Assembly: GCA_009760855.2 (NCBI GenBank)
Contig: WPIO01000058.1
Location: forward strand, 1,184,501-1,248,500
Direction: 5' to 3'
Length of the DNA: 64,000 bases
Source of the DNA: Cristatella mucedo
Taxonomy: Eukaryota > Bryozoa > Phylactolaemata > Cristatellidae
In this document: positions 1 to 10,786 of the stretch, piece by piece
Numbering within the stretch: the stretch's first letter is position 1
Layout of the letters: each line of letters opens with the position of its first letter
Notes under the pieces: generated by a model
Database searches by the model: none
Seen by the model: the letters and a program-made list of their open reading frames with translations, nothing else
What the model was told of the DNA's origin: nothing
Program-made: the position numbers and the translations under genes

Positions 1-1889
1 CACGTGCCTCTTCCTTCTGACATTTGCACATTTCCAAGTCCAAATAGCCCATGCCGATAGTACATGCCACCAAGCTGCCATTGCCTCGCGAACTCTTTCA
101 AATGATTGGATTATTGAAAATTCGCATACATTTGGTACAATTCCGATTAACAGTATACCCACTGTTCTCTTGGCTGTGGACCATAATTCAGATAATGTAA
201 TCGGATAATTCGAGTTTCAAATTCCAAAATTTCGCAGAGCCACCAGCTACTTCAGAACTGAAGCACTCAAACCTGGAGCAAGTACATATATATCTTAATC
301 AAGTGAATATTGAAATCCATGTTTCAGGTACAATAGTCGCCAATATAGTCACACGAAATGGGATTAGCACAACAAGCTGCTTAGGTTTCATAAAAATTAT
401 TTCACTTCTGACAATGAATATTAAAAACGGGTGTAGCGGCTTCCACGTCCGCCCAGAATTTGGCAGCTAACTCGTCGATCGTAACGGTGCTTGTCTCAGC
501 TGACGCACGACAAACACAGGTGACGCTGCTGCTGAGCCTCGGACTTATTGCTACTGAATTTTAGGCGCAGCGAAATGCACGCAGGTAGAAAGGCCGACAG
601 TAGTCGGGAAATGCAGCAACAAAAAGCGCCGTGCAATAAAAACGTCATCCATGCAGCCGCAGGTGAAAATAACTCTATTCTACACCGACGGAGGGTTTCA
701 GGCTTCCAGAACTCGTGCCGTGGCGGATAGCAGCTCTCGAACGGCTGAAATCCTGGAGCACAGCTCCGCACGAATGACTAGCCACAAACCGACTGCTTAT
801 TACGTAGATCCGGCTTTTATGCTGCCTAACCATAAACTATCACATATAAGTTTCCAAGGTTTAATAATTCAGGAGCCGCGAATAATAAATATCTCCACAA
901 TCATGATCTGGCTGATTTAGCAGGCCGCCATTTCACTAGTGTCGCTGTCTTTCTGTGACCGCTGAAATATGCTATCCGTGAGATTCGCAGACCAGGACAG
1001 CGCGCGGACGCTGGCCTTTTCTATGCATTCCCCAGCGGCTTTAGCGAGTTGACGGGGGGGGGGCCGGTGCCTGGTTTCGCTTTGTGACCCACTAGACTAG
1101 GCGGCTTTGCTCCCCGCCCTCTGGCCTCACCGCTGCTTATTGCAGTAGTATTTGTGCGAAATACTGATTCTGGTCAAAGTTGCTGCAGGAATTCGTACCG
1201 ACACGCAAGACTGAATGCCCATCGCCATTTATTGCATTCAAGTTTTTTTAGGTGTAGGTAATTTTCCCTACTGCCATTGTCACGTAATCTACAAACGAAT
1301 TTGCACGGGTATCGTGATCATTTCTTCTAGCCTTTCGCGATCAGATTTCAGTTCTAGAGACTGCAAAAGTATGTTTTCTCTCATTTCATTGGTTCCATCC
1401 CGCACAAAAGACCGAGATCTGGCCCACCGAATCTGTTCGGAGCTATAATTATAAGTCTTTCTGTTAGGGACTCGCAATTTACGACCCAGGTTGTCACTGG
1501 TGACTGGCTCGTAGCGATGCGTTTTCATATCTATCACTTTCAATATAGTCGAGGTGCACAAGCCTTGCATAAACAATCGCAAAGCACGGCAACAACAGGT
1601 TAGGTAGTACTGAAAGCTTTATGCCAGGTTTTAGTTCATCTAAGAAGTAAGCCTACAAAAGCCTCGCTACCTTCAGGTAACAAAAAACTGAAAACATCGA
1701 AATATACTCATTGTTAGCGTTGTGAAATTAAAGGAACTTTAGGCTACCGTGTCACCAAGCATAAGTATTTTTCGCTCACCGTCATCTATCCGATTTATTT
1801 AATTCATAGAGAGAAGCCAGTATCCATATCTGGTTCACGCTTACCGCCTATAAGGCAGTGCAAGCATACATCACTTTGTTACAAATAAT
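1..1889. other. No gene recognised
   Basis: Mixed AT-rich and moderate-GC sequence. A short block near 470-510 (ATCGTAACGGTGCTTGTCTC) recurs at 11948-11985. There is a G run at 1056-1063. Nothing else can be supported. Confidence 0.5.
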
Positions 1890-3330
1890 GTAAGGTATCT
1901 CCGTCTGTAACTCCACAACGCCACATAGACTGTGTGGGTGTTACTCAGAAGAGTTTTGTGTAGCGCACCCAAAGCCTAAGTGGCTTTCGGTACGCATTAG
2001 GTAGCCAACAGACTTCATCTCACGCAACTAAGAGAAAGTGGGAAGCATAGCAGAGTCAGGAGAGCAGTTGAGTTAGTGAGTCACATGAAAGTACTGTAGG
2101 AGCTCGAGAGCGCGATGGAGGCTCGATGAGTGACAAGGCGAGTTGTGGTGATGAAGACGGCTGTAGTACGTATAAATATCGACGCCGGCGTATTGGCTGC
2201 TCCAGAGCTCCAGGAAAGAAAAGAGAGAAAGCGAGAGGCAGAGCGAGTGGATAGCGTCAGCACACGCCGGTGGACAGGCAGAAAGTAGTTCGCTGCAGGA
2301 CGAGCGGATCGCATGCCCGCAGCGGAACCGTTGCAATTAAATTGGGCTTAGCCAGCCGATAGTCCGACTGCAGCGTCTAAGCCTAATGAACGGGTACGCA
2401 GCGAGCACGAAGCACGCCCGTTGGCCGGGCGGAGTGATGTGAGTCTAGCTGGGGCGGAACATTGCGTGCGTCGCCACTCCCACAAATGGTCCGCCCCACC
2501 CCAGTCTCGCGGCGAGAGACATAGCGACGAAAACGAGCTAGGTGACGTATTCACGAATGGGAACTTCAAGCACGGTCGAGGCTATCGGGAAGCCGAGCGC
2601 GGTTGAGGCGTAGTCCGAGGCCCAGTGGTCGGGAGCCGTAGTTGGCAGCGTAGTAGCCGTGCCGAACCTATGTTGGGGCATGCGTCTCCAACCAGCACAT
2701 AGAGGCGGCGTAGTCGGAGCCGGACAGTGCCTGGTCGGCGGCTGCGATTTGAACCTTCAAGGGGGCGGCCACGCCCTCAGTATTGTTCCGTCCCAGCCGG
2801 ACTCAAACCACTCGGCCCGGCCAACGGGTTCACTGGGTATCGGGTCGTTGGGCACTGCAGTCGGGCGGTATCAGAAAACTAAGCTCACTTTAAATGCAAC
2901 GGGTCAGCTGTGGTCGTGTGACCCACTAGTCCTGCAGCGAACTACTTTCTGCTTGTGCATCGGCCTGTGTACACGCTATCCAGAGTAGTTGTCATTACAT
3001 AAGAATTGCGGTAGTGAGTTCCAACGCCTAGGTTATGCAGAGCAAAAGCTTCTGTCGCCAACCGTCTTCAAGCGGAGGAATGGAACAGCTATTTCATTAT
3101 CCATACAGGATCTGAGGGCACAAGGAGGCTGGAACTGGTGCCTCAATTCAGCTAGGCACGGAGGTGCCAAGACGTGGCGATCCTTGTGGTTCAGCTTAAG
3201 AACTTTGCTCTGCATCCATTGATCAACCGGCATCCATCCTAGCTCTTTTAGCAAAGGAGACACATGGTCAAACCTCTGGTATTTTCAAACTAGCCTTGCA
3301 GCCATATTCATAGCCAGCTGCAATGTCCTA
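1890..3330 (-). mobile_element. Second LINE family (antisense), split by an inserted foldback-like block
   Basis: On the - strand, 3263-3033 reads SPLLKELGWMPVDQWMQSK and later LRLKTVGDRSFCSA, followed by WNSLPQFL (near 3020). The 3' part continues at 2092-1890 and ends in GTTACAGACGGAGATACCTT. The block 2095-2985 interrupts it. The same family occurs at 8545-8810, 35737-36300, 45752-46035, 53525-53830 and 61350-61460. Confidence 0.8.
2245..2985. repeat. Inverted-repeat (foldback-like) block inside a LINE
   Basis: GCAGAAAGTAGTTCGCTGCA at 2279-2302 (24 bases, continuing with GGAC) recurs as its exact reverse complement at 2927-2953. Imperfect arm similarity extends to GGATAGCG near 2250 and CGCTATCC near 2975. 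The interior is GC-rich with no recognised gene. Confidence 0.65.
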
Positions 3331-3774
3331 CACTTACAGGCTTCATGCCGAAGAAATATTATACTTAGCATATCCGATGTAGGCTTTATACATGCAAGGA
3401 CGGAAAGCATTCGCCGATTTTGTATACGCCCGCTTGAATTCTCATAGCCGCAAGCTTTTTTTTTTAATAAAAAGAGGTCGAGTGGAGTCGTTTAGACCAC
3501 CAGTAGGTAGGTTTCTTATACCGCACTGACTATTCATGCAAAAATAGATAATTTCCATGCCTTAAAATTACAGTGAATTTTTTAAATCATCTAACTTAAA
3601 ATAAGATTTGTTAGACGTAAAGTTTTTCCGATTGCACTACTAGAATTAGCAAATGCATAGAACATCCCTATTTGCCAAGACTAGCATTTTATCTAAGCCC
3701 AACAATAATTTTGAAATTTTACGGCGTTTCATCGCCACTAGTCAAAAAAGCTTTGATACATAGCAGCACCATAA

Positions 3775-3885
3775 TAATGATAATAATAACAAATTTTATA
3801 AAGCGCCCTCAGAGAACTCACTCTCTTTCTAGGCCCTTTAAAATTGCTGCAAAGGAAGCAAGATCGCCAAGCATTTATTAGGCAA
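3775..3885 (-). repeat. LINE 3' tail (antisense)
   Basis: ATAATAATAAC repeats, then AAAGCGCCCTCAGAGAACTC and TCTTTCTAGGCCC. This is the reverse complement of the family tail. Confidence 0.85.
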
Positions 3886-4169
3886 TATATGGTTATCTTG
3901 TCCATTTTTATAGTTTCCGTATAACAGATTTAGGGTATACTTTCAAAGTTTTTACTCAAAATTTCCTTAGGATTGTACATTAAAACATTGAAGAAAAATG
4001 CAACAGAGTGAAAGTGACGGAATTCAGTCGCCACGAGCACGATTTCGATCGCGTGCAGCCTTTGACAATGGCTATACCTATCTCGAAGGTATGGGGCTTG
4101 AGTGCGTATAGCAGCATAAGAAAGTATGTGCTACGCGGCCTATACAGATATCGAGCTACACTACTGCTC

Positions 4170-4830
4170 ATGCTCTTCCGTTTCGCTCTCGCACCGAGAG
4201 CTCCTCAGCTTCCACTGATCTTGCCCTTCCTCGCACTTCATTGAAATGTCTTGATGATCTTCAGGTTATAGCCTTCAGTTTATTTGCAGCGAAAGTCTGG
4301 AAATCGCTTCCGGCTTCCGTTACCAATTGGGTTGAATTTGCGAAATTTAAGTCTCAGGTAAAGACAGACGCACATGCTGCGCTCAGCTTTCCCAGCATCC
4401 CAGTGAACGTGTCGTTTTTGTACTTATGTGCTTTGCGTGCTCACCTGTGCATGATTCGGTGAATTTTACTAGCCAGGGGTTCTACTAACCGGCGGCTGGC
4501 TCAGTGTCTACTCTTTTGCAGTTGCACGCTTGCCTAAGCGTGATACTATACTGGTAATTAACTATCGGTCATTGCCACAATTGCAGCAATTTTTAAAGCA
4601 GTCCTACATAGACTAGGTTCTCTTAGGGAGCTATACAAAAGACGTTATTACTACAGATAGATAGAAGGAAGATCGGTAGAGATAAGGTAAAACATTAAAT
4701 TCCAAAAAGTAATCAAAAGATGAGGAAGATAAACGCTTATTGAAAGCACAGAATATGTAAAGTGCCTAGAATGAAAGTAAGTTTTGTTCTCTGGGGGTGC
4801 TATTCAAATGTTTTATTAATATACAAAATA
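4170..4830 (+). mobile_element. LINE 3' fragment (RT C-terminus and tail)
   Basis: The frame at 4241-4390 has AAKVWKSLPASVTNWVEFAKFKSQVK, the usual C-terminus of L2-like ORF2. A degenerate tail at 4744-4830 (ATATGTAAAGTGCCTAGAA, then TGTTCTCTGGGGGTGCTAT) ends the element. Confidence 0.78.
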
Positions 4831-4844
4831 AAAAACTAGCTGAT

Positions 4845-4995
4845 TTAACAGCATCTTTTGTATAGCGATAGAAGAGCTTTCACGGCTATCATCACCGCTT
4901 GCAGCGGCAATAAAGGATCGCCTACCACAGGATTCGAACCCAAGACCTCTACATCAAGATCATGAAGAATAACCGCCTTACATAGTGTGCCCCAG
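4845..4995 (-). repeat. tRNA-derived SINE, family 2 (antisense)
   Basis: On the - strand there is a tRNA-like head, with B-box GGTTCGAATCC (seen reversed as GGATTCGAACCC near 4930) and a decayed A-box. The body follows (GCAAGCGGTGATGATAGCC, with CTCTTCTATCGCTATACAA). Confidence 0.85.
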
Positions 4996-5299
4996 AGGCT
5001 CGCGTGCACACAATTAATTCGATGACAGCGAAAATAATGTCGCTGGAAGGCCGGATTTCTGGTTCCGGGGAGCCTCAGAACAAAAAGCAGCCGCAGCCAC
5101 CGGTCACCAGAGCCACATTAGCAAAATTCCATTTACTTTGACCGCAATCCGGGTTTTGATCTTTGTTTGCACTCTGCCTGGATGTGGAGGGGTGCTGACG
5201 GCACTATTTGCTCAGAGCTGCTCTGCCACCCGGCAAATCCTCCGCCATTTAGGTCACCATGCAGCGATCTCACGCTCGAGGACGCACCGATTTTTGACG

Positions 5300-5316
5300 A
5301 GTGGCTATAAAAAAAG
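5300..5316 (+). promoter_or_regulatory. TATA-like promoter motif
   Basis: GGCTATAAAAAAAGCC. It lies about 240 bases upstream of a short open frame at 5544-5759 (71 residues, Arg-rich, no known domain). It is a plausible core promoter, but there is no evidence of transcription. Confidence 0.35.
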
Positions 5317-5543
5317 CCGAGAATTAATAAGCGTCGTGCTAGTTTCGTAGACAGTCGCGTAGCGGCGAGCTACATCGCCGGTCGCAGACCTTATCGAGAT
5401 GCCTAGCCGGAGGTGACAGCCGGAAGCCAACGGAAACCACCGGGCCCTCGTCACCGCAAGTGCAAGCTGCGGTGCAAGGTGCACTCTCCGGCGTCGCCGC
5501 GATTCTCGAGCACGATTCTCGAGCACCCTAATCCGCAGCCGAA

Positions 5544-5759
5544 ATGAACAGGTATGGAAGGCCTTTCAATCCTCCGAGCGCCGGCCGAAATGAACTCTCG
5601 GCACCGAGAGGGGCGTTACCGAGCGTGGGTGACGCGGTAAAGCTCGGCAAGTCGGCTGCCACCGCTGGACTTCCGCGTCTCCCACAGCGCGTTCGCCGAA
5701 CACAGAGAGTGAAGAGGACGAGACGAAGTTACCGTGGTTCATTTTCGAAGCGAGACTAA
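5544..5759 (+). CDS. Short Arg-rich open frame, doubtful
   Basis: 71 codons from an ATG, ending RRSYRGSFSKRD. It is downstream of a TATA-like motif in a GC-rich stretch. I see no homology, and both strands are open here because of the GC content. It could be a first exon, a transposon part or chance. Confidence 0.2.
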   Translation: MNRYGRPFNPPSAGRNELSAPRGALPSVGDAVKLGKSAATAGLPRLPQRVRRTQRVKRTRRSYRGSFSKRD

Positions 5760-6896
5760 TATGCCTGGATCGGTTGGGGCGAAGAGGTGCGCTGCATTTT
5801 TTCGCTGCACTGCAGCCGCCGAAACTTGGCGAAGCTGATTTGCCACAGATAGACAACGCCGTAGCAGTGCATGCGCCGTAGCAGTGTATGCCGCAGTGCC
5901 GCCGACAACGCTGGGCGACGAGCTGCGGCCGGCCGTTCGGTGACCGGCAATGGGACTCCCGCACGAGGCAGTCGGCGACGCGGCCGTCCAAAAGGCAGGC
6001 TGAGAGCTGGGCTGTTTGGCTCGCTGGACAGGACCGAGCGTGGCTACGGGCTTCCCCAGCGACCTAGCTAAGAAGCGGAATCGTTTTCCTGTCAAATCCG
6101 CCACGACGAGGGCAGTTGCGGTCGTGAGGTCACTGTTGTGTCTAAGCATAGCAGAATTACACTAGAAATTCTGGCTCGGTCGCGTTGAGTAGTGCGGGGG
6201 GCGCTATGTAGGCGATGCGCATATGTCGCTATAGTTAATATCGAATTCCACGAGCCCGGGACTTCATTCGGGGGGGGGGGGGGTTGAGTTGGCTTGTCAT
6301 GGCCGCCGTTGAACGCCCAAGGCACCCGCTGCTATCAACAGACTTGTTTACATTATCGATACGGGCTTGTTATGTTAAGGTCTAACCTTACAACAAGACG
6401 TGTGCAAGTCTGAGATTCTGCCTCGCTGCAACAAGCGTCGACTTGCAGTAAAAGCAATGAGGCATTGCCATGGGCGAAGCCAAGCCTAAGGGTTGCCTCG
6501 TCGCGTACGCGTAGCAGTAGTAGCGCCGTCGGCTCATACTCGCGGTTCCTGTGGGTTATAGCAGGGGTCAGGGTCACTGTGTGGTCTGCGTGCAAGCACT
6601 ACAGAAGAAGTAAATGCGTGTGAGCGAGCTAGAGCAGCCGCGCACAGTCCCCTGCGATGCTGCGCGACACTACCCGTGCGAAGGCACTGTAGATGCGATA
6701 TGATAAGTAAAAAGTTCATGAGTTGTGATGTGATCGAATGAAGAGCGGTCGTGCGTCAACGCGTAGTTAAACCGAACCAGTTGAGAGAATAGATTAGAGT
6801 GAGAGAGAAAGGAGAGAGACATGAGAGAGAAAGGAGAGAGAGAGAAAGGAGAAAGAAAGGAGAGAGAGAGAAAGGAGAGAGAGAGAAAGGAGAAAG

Positions 6897-6902
<6 letters not shown>

Positions 6903-6957
<55 letters not shown>
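6903..6957. repeat. (GA)n microsatellite with an impure flank
   Basis: A pure GA run; 6797-6902 is an impure GAGAAAG-rich lead-in. Confidence 0.97.
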
Positions 6958-6961
<4 letters not shown>

Positions 6962-8454
6962 AAGTGCACGCGTCTTCGCTTGCTCTTATGAAAAACAGGC
7001 TAGGCTGTAGCACGCGGCGGCGGCGGCTGGCACTAACTCACTTACCCCTCCCAGTGGGCGCCCCCTGCGGAGCGCTGGGCATTGGGAGATGCAGAGGTGC
7101 GTACCGCTGACGTCAATCGTGGTCCCGCTCGCTCCCAGCCTCGGCTACCCTCCGAGCCCTGGGGCGTCTCCTACTGCGGCGGCGCCAATGTGGTTTGCAC
7201 AGAGGCCGACCCCTCAGGTTAGCGGCGTCCGAGCCGTTGACTTTCCTGCCACACCGAGGTCATGCGGCGCGCCCCAAGCCCCTCTGCGGCATACCCAGCC
7301 GGTAAACCACCAGAGGCGAGCCGCCCGCACCCGCACAACGACTTGGGCCGGCGGCGGCCAAAGCTGACGTAACCCACAACCAAAGCATTTTAACTACACT
7401 TACCCACCAGACTGCGAGCGCCGACCAATTGCGACAGAATTGGATCAGTAGGCGCGGTGCAGACCGGCCGAACACAAACATCCGGTTAGAGAGCACCCAC
7501 GAGACTTCACAGGCGGATGTGACCGATTTAAAGTTTTTTTGGAGTATTTAAATTAATTTATTTTATATTATATATTCTATTATATATTACTTGAGTAGGC
7601 GAGCTTTTTTAAAGATTTTACAGACCAGCCTATGGAGGAGACAACTCCCGGCGACGTGGCACGGCTCTAAAGCTATCCTGAGACAAAGTGGGCATGTGGC
7701 AAAGCGTGGCTCGCAGGTTGATGCATATTACTGATTCGCGCTGCAAAGAAGTCGAGCTATTTTATGAGCTTTACCAATATCTAACTCGAAGGTTTTGAAG
7801 TTCGAAACATTCTCCTTAAATACATAGATCGCACTATTGGGTTTAACTTGTGCTCCTGGAGCAACATGTAGCGCGCGTATCTAGCTAAGTAGAGCGCGAA
7901 AGGGGGAACCATTAGCCAAACTAACTGGGTGCGGAGTGAGAGGGTAGTCTGACGGCGAGAGGATTAGAGTGAAGCTTTGAGCAGACGACGCCGTCAGGAT
8001 GCGGACCGACTAATACGTTGCATTAACCGAAGGGCTACGCTGGTAAGCAGGCGCAAGAAAACCACCAGCCATCAAATACACTGCATAAAACTAAGGCGCA
8101 AGGCTAGTAGGCAAGCGCAGGAATTCCATCAGCAGAGGGTTTGGAGGGCATTAGCAGAATGGATTAACTTAAGATTGGACACTAGGGCACCGAGAGTTGG
8201 CTCCGAGTGACTTTAAAAACTATGCGAGTTGTTCAAATGAGAGAATAAAAGAGATCTGGAGCGCAGCTCCAGTAGCCTAAGCGAGACAGTCATCCTTTCT
8301 AGTTGAGATAAAAAAAAACTAGCTGCAGGTTACAACTCAACATTCCCATTGACCAACAGATCAGGTAGGAGCGTGCTTACAAGCTTCAAGAGCACGAGAG
8401 TTCGAATCGACGGCGACGAATAGCTTAAGATCTATTTCAACTTGATCACGCTTC

Positions 8455-8535
8455 TTTTACAGCATATGTAAATTGCCTAGAAAGAGTTCTCTGAGGGCGC
8501 TATGCAAATGTATTATTATCACTATTACTACTATC
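8455..8535 (+). repeat. LINE 3' tail
   Basis: GCATATGTAAATTGCCTAGA, then GTTCTCTGAGGGCGCTATGC and a TATTATTATC-type end. Confidence 0.82.
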
Positions 8536-8544
8536 TCCATCTGT

Positions 8545-8810
8545 TATTTCACAAAGCCATAAAGACAATGTGGGTATAACGCAGAGGAGTTTTGTACAGT
8601 GCACTAACAGCCTAAGCGGCTTTCGATACGCATTCGGTAGCCAACAGACTTCATCTCACGCAACAAAGAAAAAGTGAGAGGCATAGCTGAGTTATGAGAG
8701 CAGTTGATTTAGTGAGTAGCATGGAAGTAGCAGCCAAGGATGGCTGGAAAGGATGTGCCATAGTCGGCAGCAAGAGAGTAGACATCGTGTAACTTAGATT
8801 GCACTGCATA
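8545..8810 (-). mobile_element. Second LINE family, 3' fragment
   Basis: It shares the CGGCTTTCG, ATTCGGTAGCCAACAGACTT and GTGAGTAGCATGGAAGTAGC blocks with the 35.7-kb copy. Only the 3' UTR side is present. Confidence 0.75.
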
Positions 8811-9605
8811 CTCTTGTTAGTCGCTCGTATATTACTGTGCTGTAACGGCCTGCTTTCCGGGTCGGGACCGTCGCTAGCGATCGCAGGCATGCGGTAGGTA
8901 GTTGTGATCGGGCTTCGGGAGTTTGATACCTAAACATAAATACTCGGGCTTCGGGAGTTCGATAGCTAAACTCAGGCGGCGCCACGTAAAGCGCTTTCGC
9001 CGGCGCGTTACCACTTCTCATTGGCCCACAAAAAACTTGCCGCTTTTTTCGCCCAGTTGTGACCGCGTGTGTTTTAACCACACTACATCGAACGGTTTAC
9101 TACTACAGCAACCTTGGGCGGGGGGGCCTAATGCGGTTACAGTTTAGCAGACGGCCCGATCCTAGAGTGACTATGCCTCCCATCAACCCAGAATAGCACG
9201 AGCATAGAGCGAACGCCAGTACAGTAGCTTGAGCCGAAAAGGTAGCCAGTCCGGCTCACGAGATAGAGAAAGGCCTCCATTATCATATAATCATGCCAGC
9301 CACGAAGCCTGCATGGTTACCAAGGTAGGGGGCGCTCTTTGTCGCTCCTCTCCGCTACGGTCGGTACACTTGGGTGCATTGGTGCTGCACATACAAGTCA
9401 TTAAGCCACGATGCAAGATTTATGTTGCGCCAGTATTAGTCGCTTGTCGGCTGAGACTAGCACCGTCGAGAGGGCAGTATTTACCGCATAGCTCTATCCG
9501 GACGTGGAAGCAAATCTGTGACGGCCTACCCACAAATTTGTGACGGCCTACCTGCCCACTGAACGCAAACGCAATAAAGGGCCCTGTCGTGTGACCTCAC
9601 GGCTT
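8811..9605. other. Upstream region of gene A
   Basis: It contains a direct repeat (CGGGCTTCGGGAGTT at 8909 and 8945) and a doubled GTGACGGCCTACC (9519 and 9540). A stretch at 9430-9520 is similar to 60440-60530. No TATA box was identified. Confidence 0.5.
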
Positions 9606-9623
9606 CATTCTTTTTGCAGCTTC
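9606..9623 (+). promoter_or_regulatory. Probable splice acceptor upstream of gene A start codon
   Basis: A pyrimidine-rich run ending in GCAG lies at 9606-9619, 4 bases before the ATG. It would be the 3' end of a 5'-UTR intron or a spliced-leader acceptor. Which one cannot be told without RNA. Confidence 0.5.
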
Positions 9624-10786
9624 ATGGCGGCGGCGGCGTTCATCGGCGTCAGCATCGTTATCTCGGTGACACTTCAGGCAGCCGCCGATTCTCCAGCGTC
9701 CACGGTCGCGAGTACGATCGAGCCAGCGTCCGATGTCAACGCAACGACGGTCGAGTATACGGTCGCGCACACCAACCTCGGTGACGTGCGCGGCGCCGTG
9801 AGAAGCTACGGCAACATGACCGTGAGAGAGTTCCTCGGCATACGGTATGCACAGCCGCCGACGGGCAACTTGCGATTCTCCAAGCCGGTGCCCGTGCTGC
9901 CGTGGAGCCCGCAAACGTACAACGCCCTGTTGCTAGGCAGCTCGTGCCCCCAAACCGGGTGGTTGCAGTACCGGGGCCTCGTCTCAGAGGATTGCCTTTA
10001 CTTGAACGTGTACGCCCCGTACAACGGCGCCCCGCCAGTGGAGGTAGCGGCGCCGCCGCGAGCCGTCATGGTCTTCGTGCATGGCGGAGGCTTCCAGGTC
10101 GGCTCGAGCTCGCAGTACACGGGCGCCGGACTGGCGAGCCTCGGTGACGTCGTCGTGGTGACGCTCAACTACAGGCTGGCCGTGCTCGGTTTCCTGTCGA
10201 CAGGAGGCCCGGACTCGCCGGGTAACTACGGCCTGTGGGACCAGAGGGCGGCATTCGTCTGGGTGCACGACAACATCGCGGCGTTCGGCGGCGATCCGAC
10301 GCGCGTCACCATCTTTGGAGAGTCGGCCGGTGCGGCGAGTACGAACTACCAGGCCATCTCGCCTCAGAACGACCAGACCGTGTTCCAGCGCGTTATCGCC
10401 GAGAGCGGCTCGGTGCACGCCCCCTGGGCGTTCCAGCACGAGCCGCAGGCAGCGGCCGTGGGCGCGGCTGAGAGGCTCGCCTGCCCGACCGCACCCAGTG
10501 CCGCTCTGGTGGAGTGCTTGCGCACCAAGAGCGTGAGCGAACTGATGGCGAAAGCCAGCGGCCTTCTTTGGGTGCCGACCGCCGACGGCGAGTTCGTCTT
10601 GGACACGCCCGACGTCATGGCGCAGAAAGTGCTCAACGGCAGCCGCGACGCGTATCTGGAGAATTTCTCTAAGTACGATTTTTTGGCGGGCTTCAACTCG
10701 CAGGAGGCCCTCATGTTGGTCGATTACCCGATGTCGTCGCCCAGCATTAACGACATCTCGAAGAACCTGACGGGCAAGGACATCAG
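9624..10786 (+). CDS. Gene A exon 1: signal peptide and nucleophile half of the hydrolase
   Basis: This exon carries 387 codons plus two bases and ends ATC AG|GTGAGC (phase 2). I chose the ATG at 9624 because a hydrophobic signal peptide follows at once and a clean acceptor (pyrimidine tract plus CAG, 9618-9619) sits 4 bases upstream, implying a 5'-UTR intron or a trans-splice site. The reading frame also stays open upstream to 9540. The exon holds HGGGF, GESAG and the acidic Glu, and N-glycosylation sequons such as NAT, NMT, NGS, NFS and NLT. It is very GC-rich compared with exons 4-6. Confidence 0.9.

Larger units (their letters stand above)
4996..8454. other. GC-rich gene-poor stretch
   Basis: Between the SINE at 4.9 kb and the LINE tail at 8.5 kb. 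GC-rich islands at 5400-6120 and 6970-7400 leave many frames open on both strands. A full CRE palindrome TGACGTCA lies at 7108-7115. An Arg-rich frame at 7977-8210 has no recognised domain and starts at TTG. No gene is supported. Confidence 0.4.

Noticed and set aside
6670-7110. Ser/Leu-rich and Arg/Glu-rich frames across (GA)n tracts (also 18125-18431 and 38615-38806)
   Set aside because: They are translations of a microsatellite on either strand.
9624-10786. Neuroligin or gliotactin identity for gene A
   Set aside because: Those lack one or more catalytic residues, while here Ser, Glu and His are all present at family spacing.
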